From Lophius americanus (lineage: Eukaryota > Chordata > Actinopteri > Lophiiformes > Lophiidae): a DNA stretch of 64,000 bases. Both the position numbers and the translations under genes were made by a program. The DNA lies in the NCBI GenBank assembly GCA_037951165.1, contig JBBDHG010000015.1:804501-868500 (forward strand). Direction: 5' to 3'. Positions 47,555 to 57,947 of this stretch are shown here, piece by piece. The first letter of the stretch is position 1, and each line of letters begins with the position of its first letter. Under the pieces are notes generated by a model. It had not been told where the DNA came from. It did no database searches and saw only the letters and a program-made list of their open reading frames with translations.

Positions 47555-47839
47555 ATGACGGAGAAGGAAGATATGGTACACCAAGCCAAAATGGCTGAAC
47601 AAGCTGAGCGCTATGATGACATGGCCGCAATCATGAAGTCTGTCACAGAGAAGCATCCAGATCTTGAAAACGAGGAACGCAACCTGATCTCGGTTGCCTA
47701 CAAAAATGTTGTGGGAGCAAGGAGGTCTTCCTGGAGGGTGATATCCAGCATTGAAAACTCTGAGGGCAAGTCGGCGTTGCACGCGGAGTACAAGGAACAG
47801 ATTGAGCAGGAGCTAAATTCAATCTGCGATGAAGTGCTG
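47555..47839 (+). CDS. 14-3-3 protein, first coding exon (ywhaz-locus gene)
   Basis: Encodes residues 1-95, beginning MTEKEDMVHQAKMAEQAERY and continuing through NEERNLISVAYKNVVGARRS to SICDEVL. 14-3-3 proteins are dimeric adaptors that bind phosphoserine/threonine partners. Seen here are the dimer-forming helices and, in the binding groove, Lys50, Arg57 and Arg61; the interface serine Ser59 is also kept. The exon starts after TTCCTCAG at 47,541 and ends at the donor GTAAGAAG. The loop after SSIE is four residues shorter than in vertebrate beta or zeta, and several helix positions differ (KHPDLE, IENSEGKSALHAEY). Position between znf706 and pabpc1 is that of YWHAZ, but the sequence is not typical zeta, so no symbol is given. 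Confidence 0.93.
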
Positions 47840-49668
47840 GTAAGAAGCAAATACAATGGTCAGGTTGAAGGTTTGGTGGATAGGAAAATGAAAATACAGG
47901 CGATGTAGACTACTTTCTTTTCTAGTAACTTAAATGTAACAGATCACAATACCAAACGGTTGACTTGACTTACTGAACTACATTAATCAAGATCATAATC
48001 TTTTTAGCTTCTCATATGTTTTGCACCATGTCCTGTCTCTACGTACAACATGCTGCTGTGTTGACGCACGGCTTAGGCCCTTTTTCCCTGCGTTTGGCTC
48101 TTTCATCCACATGCAAACACCGTAAACAGACACTTTGGAAAAAGTCCTTTCAGGTTGAATTTTAGTCTCCGTTTTAGTTGTTGTGTGTGTACAGGATAAC
48201 CTGGATATATCCGAGGCAGTTGGCATGAAACGTCACAGTATGCATAGCTATCGCTTTGATAGGTCACAGAAAGCGCCGGAACTGTGTTTGTTTGCAGCCA
48301 GTGATTCATAGTGTCAGTGCAAGTGAGCATTTTCCTGTTGATTCAGGGGCTTTCCAATTCATGCTGAGAGGAAAAATGCATCTGCCCCTCACCATCTCCC
48401 TCCTCTGTGTGTGGGATCCCTCTCTGCAGACACAAGTCTACCTGCTCACAAGGGTGCCCACGCACAGAAGCTTCATTGACCCACATGTTCAAATTCTGAT
48501 TGACGTGACGTGCAGCATGACGGATAGCAGACTGATTAGCATGTCACAAATTTATTTTAAATTAATGTATGCACCATTGCTTCACTGGCTGCATATGTAA
48601 CACATTGCTATGTTTGCCACTGTGTATGGTATTTATTGTCTATAAAAGGGCTTAATTAAAAAGGCACTAAAAGACAAATTTTCTCCTGTTCGCCAAGCCC
48701 CACTTGTCATGTCTCTATTCCCCACCAGTGACCAACACTTAAGAAATGAGGCAGTAACAGAATCGACAGAGCGAGGCAGTCGCCAGTATTCCACAGACTA
48801 GAGGTGTACAGTATAACATGGCACCATCAGCCACCAGTGTCTCTTTAAATTTGGGACACAAGTAGCAGTAATTGTACGTGCTAACTTTTTCAATGTTATT
48901 TCCTTGTTTACAGGGTGATGCACGATACATATGTATGACGCAACACTTGTATCTAACGCTTAAGTTATACATCTTGCCTCTTTTGCTTGCGGAATGCAGG
49001 CTTGCTATTTAAAAACACACTGGTGTGCCATTAAGCTGCAAGCATAAACGAAAGGCAGCATATATGTAAAGGATCTGGTGGTGCTGTTGACCGATCTGTT
49101 TTAGAAAAAAAAAGGGGCTAATGACTGTATTACATGGGTTTGTAGATGTCCTAGGGAGAAAGATGAAGGTAGACTAAGGTTGAGAGTACAATATATAAAC
49201 CATTTAGACAAATGACTGATCAGACCAAAAAAACATGTTGAACCTAACTTTGCTGGGATTTAGTCACTGTTACTCAATCACAGCTTAGTGCTAGTTCATG
49301 ATTTTCGTCAGCTTTTCTTGTTTTTATCAATCACAAGAGAAACCAAAACAAAATGGTTCCGGGCTACATGCTATTATTTGTTGCCTTTTTCGCTTAAACT
49401 CTTGTCCCCTAATTTGAGGTGAAAATAATGAACGTGTCTCTGATAAATCAAAAGAGGACCTAGAAAATTTAGTCAAACTAATAAGAATACAGTAAATGAA
49501 ATGAGCAGCATGCTACAGAGTGATTGGGATTGTTTGTAAGGTAAAATATGCTGACTATTTATGTAAAAAAAAAATACCAGTACTGCTGGTTATGTCGCTA
49601 TCTCATGAACATACCAGTGACTGCTTGTTACATGTCTGGTTCTCTCATATTTCATCTTACCATTTCAG
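47840..49668 (+). other. 14-3-3 gene second intron
   Basis: No repeats or exons recognised; open frames on either strand are short and unsupported. Confidence 0.6.
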
Positions 49669-49792
49669 AATCTGCTAGACAAGTATCTTGTACCCAATGC
49701 CAAAGGTCTCGAGGGCAAAGTTTTCTACCTGAAGATGAAGGGAGACTACTTGCGCTACCTGGCTGAGGTGGCCAATGATGAGAAAAAGAAAA
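49669..49792 (+). CDS. 14-3-3 protein, second coding exon
   Basis: Encodes residues 96-136: NLLDKYLVPNAKGLEGKVFY, then LKMKGDYLRYLAEVANDEKK. The Arg124-Tyr125 pair in GDYLRYLAE is the phosphate-binding pair of the 14-3-3 groove. The acceptor is CATTTCAG and the donor GTAAGTAA, with the exon leaving in phase 1. The usual VFYLKMKGDY core is intact. The NAKGLEGK stretch differs from the NASQAESK I recall for zeta. Confidence 0.93.
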
Positions 49793-50510
49793 GTAAGTAA
49801 AGCCAATCTTTTGGTGTAACGGTTTCTGTTATCCCCGAGTTCTTTTTTTTTATATATCTTTGAAAAAAAACTCTTCATGCATCTCTTTTAGTCAAAATTT
49901 AACACGTCAAACATCAAGAATAAAATGGTGTCTCATACTGTTAAAAACACATTCCACTGTTTTTTGGGAAGCAGTCCTGGATTTTGGATTATAGGAGTAA
50001 AATAATTTGATCTACTGGATTTAGTTTTCCTATAACCCTTTCCTTTCCTTCTCAACTGTTTGGTTGAGCCCTTTTTGAGTCACATTTCTTATTGAAAAAT
50101 CTGAGTCCTGGGAGACGATACACATCAAAAGGGGAAGGGGGGAAAAGGCAAGGAAATTCCGATTCGTAGGATTTCTTCTGGCATATCTTCTTGAAAAGAA
50201 TTATGTTACTTGAGAAAAACAGATAAAAAGTCTAATGCGAGTCAAATAGTTTTTTGAAAACATGCAACACCAAAATGTTGCGCTACTCTTAATTACAATT
50301 GACTGTTTTCCATTAAATATAAAATTTCCTCATGAAATGATTTTATAGGTCTGTTTATAGATGTGTTGTTTATAAACATGTTTGAACAAACAATTATCAT
50401 TGTATTGTAAATAAATGTCCCTAGTAAATTAAATATGCAAATAATATATGCTAAAGAAGATATTTCTTTTTCCTATTTGCTTCTTGATTGGTCTGTCATC
50501 CTGTCCATAG

Positions 50511-50674
50511 CAATCATTGAGGAGTCCAAAAGCGCCTATCGCGCAGCCCAAGAAATCAGCGAAAAAGAATTGCCGCCTACTCATCCCATTCGCTTAGGCC
50601 TTGCTCTTAACTTCTCCGTCTTCTACTATGAAATTGCCAACAATCCTGAGGAAGCTTGCTCACTGGCCAGGAAG
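50511..50674 (+). CDS. 14-3-3 protein, third coding exon
   Basis: After the acceptor GTCCATAG this reads (T)IIEESKSAYRAAQEISEKE, then LPPTHPIRLGLALNFSVFYY and EIANNPEEACSLARK. The THPIRLGLALNFSVFYYEI block is the invariant 14-3-3 core lining the amphipathic groove. The LPPTHPIR form occurs in epsilon, while beta/zeta have MQPTHPIR. The site equivalent to zeta Ser184 (SPEK) is NPEE here, so JNK-type regulation at that residue would be absent. Donor GTAAGAGC, phase 0. Confidence 0.93.
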
Positions 50675-50919
50675 GTAAGAGCCACCATCTTGTTACATTA
50701 GTGACTCGTGGGTCTACCCACCTCTTTGATTTGTCTGTGAAGCAAGATGTCTGTTTGACCCCTTTGCCTAAATCTGGAAGGGCAGGGTCTCTCGGTGACA
50801 AAAACTTTTAACTCTGGTCTGTTTCAACGAGAGTGATAAAGTCATCAAGTGACACTCCGATTGCTGACAGTGCAAAGCAACAAAGGGAAACGCTGCGGCT
50901 GGGTACTATGGAATTGTCA

Positions 50920-51735
50920 CCGCAGCCACATCTGTTGAAAAATCCTTCACACCAACTTAATATCTCAAAACAATTTCATTGTTCACTTTCCAATTTTATA
51001 CCCCCATAGAACTAGTTTGAGGAAGAACTTGATTGATTTTGGGGAAGATTGGTTGCATATTTCCACCACTAGGGGGAGCTTATCAAAGTTTTTATCAATG
51101 ATTTCTCATTAAGATTCAGTCCAACTTTTGTGCACACATATAAAAATAATTAATATTCAATAATAATTCTTATTTTACTCACTAGGGGGGAGCTTTTTTA
51201 CGAAATACACTGTCTTTGAACATAACTTATAAGCCATCGGACAATTTAGTCCAAATTTACCTCATATTTAACAAGTAGTTGTCATGATGTTATTGTCAAT
51301 TAACCACTCAGTACGCGGGCTATTTGGCTAAACGGCTTCTAGACCTTTACTTCCCGACATATGTCTGACTGTGTTCAAATTGGCTCATATGATCTACACA
51401 AGGAGATTTATCTTTTATTTCTCGTCCTTAACTTCAACCATAAGTCCACTCGGGTCTACATTTAGCTCATATGATATGACACAAGGAATATGTGTCTTAT
51501 TATTGAGCTCAGAAAAACTAGTTAACAGCATTTATTTTCTTTATCTAGTCACTATGGGATCTGATTGTAGACATATTGTTGACATCATTAAATTAGTAAT
51601 GTTGAGTCAATAGGAACTGTTTGCAATTGTAACGGAGTCATATTTAATTGAAGAGTTCGATAATGGGAGCTGGTTGTACAACACAGGGATTAGGGGCTTT
51701 ATACCCTTGCTGTCGGGGACGACAGCCTAGTTTCC
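50920..51735 (+). mobile_element. Helitron-like repeat with intact hairpin-CTAG end
   Basis: The longest and best-ended copy, in the third intron of the 14-3-3 gene. It reads AACTTAATATCTCAAAACAA, ATACCCCCATAGAACTAGTT, CCACCACTAGGGGGAGCTTA and further sub-repeats. It ends with the stem-loop GCTGTCG-GGGA-CGACAGC (51,709-51,726) directly followed by CTAG (51,727-51,730) and a T. Hairpin, CTAG end and a 3' flanking T are the hallmarks of a Helitron terminus. Confidence 0.65.
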
Positions 51736-52261
51736 TAGTTTCTAATTGCTTTTAAGTCTCCTGATTTTGAGGATGAAAACCAAACTGCTCAAATGTTTAT
51801 ACTTTTTCAGTTGTTTAAATTTCACATAAAGACATTACACTGAGTACAAGGACCTTTTTTGAAGACAGCAATTCTGTCCTCGAACTTGACAACTGGGTCC
51901 AGGCATCTCCTAAACCGCAGGACAATTACAGATCTTGAGACAGGGACATGAGGGGACTGAAGTTCAGTCCATGCTGTCCGATCACACAGAGAAGCTACTG
52001 TACACAAGTCGCTGAAAACATTCACGCTGGTTCCGATACAAAGATGGTAATACAAACTGTGCCTTCAAGAGGCCCAAGAAAGGCCTACATTTTGTACATA
52101 TTCCTCTGAACCCTATGGATAGTTCCCTGCTGTTCTGTTTTTGTTCAAACAATTGAATTATTTTGATGACCTGGCTAATATTTAAATCCATCTCAGGATG
52201 GTAAACTTACATTGCTTGCATGCTTGTGTTGAAAGTTTTAACGTCCGTCTCTCTCTTCCAG

Positions 52262-52357
52262 GCCTTTGACGATGCCATTGCCATGCTGGATTCCATCAAA
52301 CAGGATTCCTACAAAGACAGCGCCTTGATCATGCAGTTGCTCCGGGACAATCTGACA
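52262..52357 (+). CDS. 14-3-3 protein, fourth coding exon
   Basis: Thirty-two codons reading AFDDAIAMLDSIKQDSYKDS then ALIMQLLRDNLT. This is the penultimate helix of a 14-3-3 protein, and LIMQLLRDNLT is the family signature. The acceptor is CTCTTCCAG and the donor GTGAGCG, phase 0 on both sides. AMLDSIKQDSYKDSA replaces the near-universal AELDTLSEESYKDST of vertebrate isoforms. Confidence 0.93.
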
Positions 52358-52509
52358 GTGAGCGTTTAGCTTCCAAATCTGTTGCTATTAAACTCGATAC
52401 TGGCTGAATGTCACATTCTTTGTTGGACTTGGCTAAATATTTAATATGCCAAAAGATTTCACCTTATTATTAATGTGTACTAATATAAGTATCCCTTGCT
52501 TTATTGCAG

Positions 52510-52581
52510 CTTTGGTTGTCAGACGTTCAGGCAGAGGGTGACGCAGACGAGGATGTGGAGCAGGCAGTCGTTAAGAACTGA
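52510..52581 (+). CDS. 14-3-3 protein, last coding exon and stop
   Basis: Encodes LWLSDVQAEGDADEDVEQAV, then VKN and stop, after the acceptor TTATTGCAG. It completes a 246-residue protein, close to the 245-248 usual for the family. The acidic C-terminal tail is kept in character but not in sequence. The residue after LW, threonine in most isoforms (the casein kinase I site region of zeta), is leucine. Confidence 0.92.
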   Translation, partial: LWLSDVQAEGDADEDVEQAVVKN

Positions 52582-54900
52582 ACATCAGGAAAATAAAAAA
52601 AAAACACATTTTTTTTTACCTCTCACCAGCCTCAGTTGTGTGTATGGTTGTGTTTGCACATACATGCGCAGATCTGTATGTTTACACTTCACTCACAATG
52701 TGTAAAGTACGGTATGTGTGTGCAGAGACATTAAAGTGTGTGTGTTAATTGTACGAGCACCTCTACAGAAAAAAGAACGGAATAGTTTTTTTGTTTTCTT
52801 CAACATTACTCATTGTGTGAACCAGCGGAATTTCGTTTTGTCCCTGGTTTAGTTCAGATGAAATCCCTCCCATTAGATCCAAATCAGCCTGAGGCACTTT
52901 AACCTTATTCACTGTAGCATACTGCTGCTGTTTCAGGAAAACACAAACATGAACCTCTAACTGTAATTTTAATTTGTATTTTCTTACTTGAACTCAGCAT
53001 TTAGGATCTTTGTGACACTTGGGTTTACAAATCTCATTTTAAGCCTGTAAACTGGTGACGGCAGTCTGAATTCACCAAATGTATGTCTCATCTGACTAAC
53101 AGTGATCACATTGACGACATAAATCACCTTAGTAAAGACCTACCACATTGCTTGTATCCATCCGGCCCTGTCAGAGTAGCAGGTAGTGTTTTTACAGATC
53201 ATACCATCAAATGCCTCAATGGGTTCATGTATATTGGGGCTCAGGAAAGGTTTTCTGTACGAATGGCCACTTGGTGAAAAGTGTAGTAAAATGTTGTTTG
53301 ATAGTTTTGTTGAGAGGATTACATTCCATTTTCATTACATCTTTCCACTCTCAGTAAAATGTTTAGACTATAATTTCCTGCAATTTTTCACAATACATGA
53401 CTAGGTATAGACGGATAAAGTGAACAACTTCATAAAATGGCTTGATACTGTAACTTTTGATATTTTATCTTTCAACAGTGCATAGGATACTTTTGCCATG
53501 TGCTTTTAAGTGGCTTTCTACTCTTTTCTATTTGGGTGTTTTGTATTTTCTTTGTTTTGTTTTTTTTAAATTCCTTTCGACTCTGTTTGACTCCTGGAAT
53601 GTATGTGGTCTCAGTAGTATGGTGTGAGGGTAAGCCGTGCTTTGAAACGGGCAATTTTTGCTTAGGATTTAGCTTCAACCAGGGTGGTTTACAGTTGCAT
53701 TTGCCTTCCTTGAAAGAACATTGTGAAATGACAAACCAAAAAAATACTGAATATGAACATTAAAATTAGCAGCGCTTCATTGAGACAGGTTAGTCGTTAC
53801 TAAGACGTACCAATCTCTTCTAATGATAGTAACTTGGCTTTTTAGGAAGATGGGATGCAGCATTCAGGACTTACAAGTTACACTCGGAGTATGTTATTTG
53901 GTTATGTGCTTTCATGTAAGTGGAATTAAACCATTAACATCAAGTGCTCAATGTTTGTGGTTGGTTTCGGTGCTATGGTTTCTAAAAGATTCATGCAGAT
54001 GAGAATCTGTATTGGGCTGTGGCTGCTTCATCGGTGTTGCCCTCTATTAACCACGTCTGCTGAGATTCATGTTGACCTCTCACTCTTGAACATCCTAATC
54101 TTTGAATCTACCTGTTTTAAAGCTACCAGTTTTAGACCATCTAACTTAAGTGGATGCAGGTAGATGTACTGTCAGCATACAGTACTAAAATTTGAATGTT
54201 AGTGTACACTGTGTATATTTCAACCAAACTGGGTTGTCATATTTATCATTTAATAACATTAAGGTGAAAAATGAGTGACCAATGTGCAGCATTATCAGTT
54301 AAACAGTGTCCAGGTAACAAAATTGAGCAACATAAACGTTAAAAAATGCCATTTATTTTGCTTCACTTAAGTACATCTTGTTCTACAAGGGCTGCTGTGA
54401 AAGATTCTGGATTCATTCAACAGTAATCCTGTGTAAAATAATTTGGTTGGTTTAATTTTAAATCATGTCTGCTAACGGGCAGACTGCTAACCTATTCTGA
54501 GCACAAGTCAAGGAAAAATCCTCTACCTTACTGAATTAAAAGCTTTATTTCCAGCACCTACATTGTTTCAGGTGAATCATAATAGTTATTTCATACATCG
54601 GAAGATGTGCAATGTTTCTGATCAGGGGGTCTAGTGAATAATAAACCCTCCTCTGCTGAGGACCAAGGGTTGTATCGCTACAATTATTCTTTTAGACAGA
54701 CCGAAGAAATGCGTTTATATAAAATTATATTGAAAGGTATGTCAAAAGGCTTCCAATGTTTAAAAAAAAAAAAAAAAAAGTTTTTTTTAAACTTGATGTA
54801 TCGTTTACGCTTTGGCAAAATAAACTATACTTTGAATGTATTCCTTCAGAATTCCGTTGGAGAAGCGTCTTTGGCCTTTCAAAAATAAATTCTTAGTCTA
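52582..54900 (+). other. 14-3-3 gene long 3' UTR (probable)
   Basis: About 2.3 kb after the stop with no coding signal and few transposon traces, in contrast to the introns. An AATAAA-containing A-run comes directly after the stop (about 52,591). Further AATAAA signals are at 54,819-54,824 and 54,884-54,889, the last followed by sequence without repeats. Long 3' UTRs with alternative polyadenylation are usual for YWHAZ genes. Confidence 0.5.
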
Positions 54901-55429
54901 TACTAAATAAATATACGATGTAAATTTAAAAAAAAGTGCAAGGAACCATTCATCTCAACCTTTCATGGAGTGAAAACCAAGAACTCGCAATGCAAAGCAA
55001 AACGTGCCCAAAAGGGAGCTGAACTGAGTTTAAGCACGTGCGATATCTCCATCTTTCATTGGAAACACCGCCCTCAGCTGGTGTCGAAGCTGGCTGTGGA
55101 GAAAGAAAGGAGTGATTGGCTCTCAAGAGAGTAGACATGTTTCAAAAACATGGTGGCCAACAGGGACAAACGCAACACGAGAAAATGAAGAAAACATCTT
55201 CCTCAATTTGGCAACACGGGCAGCACTTAGAATCCGTACTTCAATGGTATAACTCATTAAGAAAACTATACTTTGCTACAGCACAAAGGGTTTTCAGACG
55301 TAACTTAAGGGATATACCTCGTACGTGATTTTTGATGCTTTATTTAAAGTACAGAACAGAGAACATATTCAAACAAGTTTGCATAGGTTTTACATGTATT
55401 CATGCACCGTTTTTATCGAATTCCTTTAA

Positions 55430-55670
55430 CTTCCGGGTCATGCTGTCATGTAAATTAGAGTAAAAACCTAATCAATATGTGAATGCGTGAATACAACTAA
55501 TGAAAGCTAATAATAAGAACCTTAACCTACATAGTACCAAAAGCGGCAGTAAACAAAGTATATTATATTTGTTTAAGAAAACTGTTATGCAGCTCCGTGT
55601 ACATTGACTTCCGTTGTTGCCTTGACAACGTGTACACGCCGGTCGTGACGTCAGCTACAAAATCTATTTC
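55430..55670. promoter_or_regulatory. orphan promoter-like region with X-box-like site and CRE
   Basis: It contains an ETS-type ACTTCCGGGTCA near 55,430, GTTGCCTTGACAAC at 55,616-55,629 (one mismatch to the RFX X-box) and a perfect CRE, TGACGTCA, at 55,646-55,653, in a locally CpG-rich patch. It is 0.6 kb past the probable 14-3-3 transcript end and 1.7 kb upstream of pabpc1. No coding exon is visible on either side, so the driven transcript, if any, is unknown. Confidence 0.4.
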
Positions 55671-56383
55671 TTCCTGTGCTAAACCTTGACTGAAGTAGAA
55701 TCTGATGCGTTTATCAATATTAGAATCTCCTCGCTTTGCCAGTATAGTCTGAAATTAGTTGCTACAGATGTGATGAAGAGCACAAACTTTATTATTTCTG
55801 ATCTCTGATGAACCTTAAAGAAAATAAAACCAAACAACCCTTTGTTTCCCCATTATCTGGAGACAATTGTTTAACTTGTTAATAAGAAAAAACGACTCTA
55901 ACAGCTGGGAGTTATACAGACCTGAGCTTCAGTGGTTTGGTCCTGCTTCGACCGTCTACACACTTTACATTCGTACTGAGGTGCACTGTAATGAGCTTAA
56001 TATTATGGTTATGTTTCTATTGTTAATCTAATTATTAACATTATTTCTTATGTGCTTTGGCAAAGTAACATCTGTTTCCAATGCCATTAAACCCGTTGAA
56101 ATCGAAAAAAACATGGCGATGGCCACGTGATGATGAGCAGCTCCTCAGATCATTAACAGATCACTGTTAACTTCGTTAACATCCATCCCAAGACATAATC
56201 GTCACTCAAACCTGAAAATTAGAGGATACATTAGAGTCTGTCATGTCAAACGATATTTGTAACAATTCTCATATACATTATGTGTCACTGTGAGGAGATC
56301 ATTAATTGTTCTGTAGTTAAAAGAACGCCACAATGATGATATTATCATGATGACATCCAATGTTATCAGCATTCAAAACATTA

Positions 56384-56419
56384 CTCATTCATTAACGTTC
56401 TCAAACGTTAATGAATGAG
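56384..56419. repeat. perfect 16-bp inverted repeat, 4-base loop
   Basis: CTCATTCATTAACGTT, loop CTCA, then AACGTTAATGAATGAG. Confidence 0.9.
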
Positions 56420-57247
56420 CAAATAATTCCACCTAGTTTATTGAATCCTTGCATTCGAATCGAGCATTTATTACCACATTCCATCATCATCATCCAATCA
56501 TGAAAAACAAAATAGTTTTCGATGATGGCAGGTCCGATTTTTTATTTTCTAGCTATAAATTATTTTACTCTTGGATTAAATCCAGTTGACACAAAATGTT
56601 TCATGATCTTCATCACATGATGGTGAAACATACGTTTTTCATGCATTGGTATTATTTTATTTTGACATTACTATAATTAGTTTTCATTAGATTAGCCCCT
56701 AGTCCATTACTAAGAGCACTTATATGGCACTGTTGAAAAAAGGGGATACATGAATTTAATCAGAAGTTCTTAAGTCCATCTCTGCCCCTGCAAAAACCTC
56801 TATCAAAATCCGTCGACGACTTTTCAAGATATTGAAAGGGTGAACAAAAAGTGACCCCATTATGTCATCTAACTTTTTTAGCATTATATTAATCGTAGCC
56901 TCTCGTCATCCACTGCGCCATGTCCTTTATGATCAATATCCTTTAAGGAGGGGAAGGAAAACCCTCCTGGAGTGACGAAGGTGGATGTCGATTATTCTCA
57001 AACTGACATCAGCTGATAAGGCTCCAAAGAGTTACACCCACAAACTACCCTACATACACTGCAATTCGTAATTCGAGTTATCTGGTGTAAAGCGCTATGA
57101 ATATTTTTTCCAAAATTTTTTGATACATATATTTGACTTATCATACATTTTAATTGGGCCGTTAACCACACGTCGTACATGCATTCATCATCATGCGGAA
57201 ATTTGGGGGTAACCGCCCTTTTGTGACGTGATAAAAATGCTGGAAAG

Positions 57248-57320
57248 TGATTGGTCCATATAGATGACGTAATATCGCGTATTTAAAGGCTAACTTCCCT
57301 GTTATTATCCCCCCTCTGCT
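57248..57320 (+). promoter_or_regulatory. pabpc1: pabpc1 core promoter with 5'TOP-like start
   Basis: An inverted CCAAT (ATTGG, 57,250-57,254), a TGACGTAA CRE-like site near 57,265 and TATTTAAA at 57,280-57,287 precede a pyrimidine run CCCCCCTCT at 57,309-57,317. The 29-base spacing from the TATA-like box places the start in that run. PABPC1 is a known 5'TOP mRNA, whose translation is controlled by mTOR through LARP1. Start and motif are inferred from sequence, with no cap data. Confidence 0.65.
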
Positions 57321-57372
57321 GTCAGTGCTGTGTAAGTGACTGTGTGCTGCTGAGCTCGCTCGGCACACATTC

Positions 57373-57429
57373 CAAAAAATCTAAAAATACAAAAAAAAAT
57401 TCAAAATATAGAAAACAATAACAAAAAAC
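57373..57429 (+). promoter_or_regulatory. pabpc1: adenine-rich 5' UTR element (PABP autoregulatory sequence)
   Basis: Within the predicted 445-base 5' UTR lies a stretch of about 57 bases that is mostly A, with short interruptions by T and C. Vertebrate PABPC1 mRNAs carry an A-rich autoregulatory sequence here, which binds PABP itself and represses translation. The composition, strand and position match that element. Confidence 0.75.
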
Positions 57430-57754
57430 GTTTTTATCATTCTGCAACTAGTCGGAGAAGCTGGAATTCTGAGGACGGTAACGTATAAGAAGGGACGGCC
57501 TCATTCACAAACGTTAACTGAACTGTAATTTGATTTGTACTGGCTAAGAGACGACGTCACGTGATTTTAGACTTTAGCCGTTTAAATCCCAGTGGAAATT
57601 GACCGTGTAAAATTCCACTTGCTACTTTGACGCCAAAACACTCGAGCCGACAAGTCAAGGGCTGAATTGTGTGTTTGCCACAGTGACCGTTAGAGAGCCA
57701 AACATCCGTACCGTCGCCTAAAAGTTTTCCTGTAGCTTCGTTCGAGTTCCTAGC

Positions 57755-57947
57755 ATGAATCCCAGTGCTACCACTTACCCTATGGCCTCCCTGTACGTCG
57801 GCGACCTGCATCAAGATGTGACAGAAGCCATACTGTACGAGAAATTCAGCCCAGCAGGAGCGATCCTCTCGATCCGGGTCTGTAGGGACATGATCACCCG
57901 CCGGTCCCTTGGCTACGCCTACGTCAACTTTCAGCAGCCAGCGGACG
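57755..57947 (+). CDS. pabpc1: pabpc1 first coding exon (RRM1)
   Basis: Encodes residues 1-64, beginning MNPSATTYPMASLYVGDLHQ and ending GYAYVNFQQPAD, plus one base of the next codon. PABPC1 binds mRNA poly(A) tails and eIF4G through four RRMs. RRM1 shows RNP2 LYVGDL (13-18) and RNP1 GYAYVNFQ (53-60) with their aromatic residues. The donor GTAGGTGC gives phase 1, as in mammals. The frame runs on to 57,982 but that part is intron. The rest of the gene continues past the right edge of the window. Confidence 0.97.

Larger units (their letters stand above)
54905..57240. other. intergenic between the 14-3-3 gene and pabpc1
   Basis: Apart from the promoter-like patch at 55.4-55.7 kb and the hairpin at 56,384-56,419, nothing is recognised. 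Confidence 0.45.
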
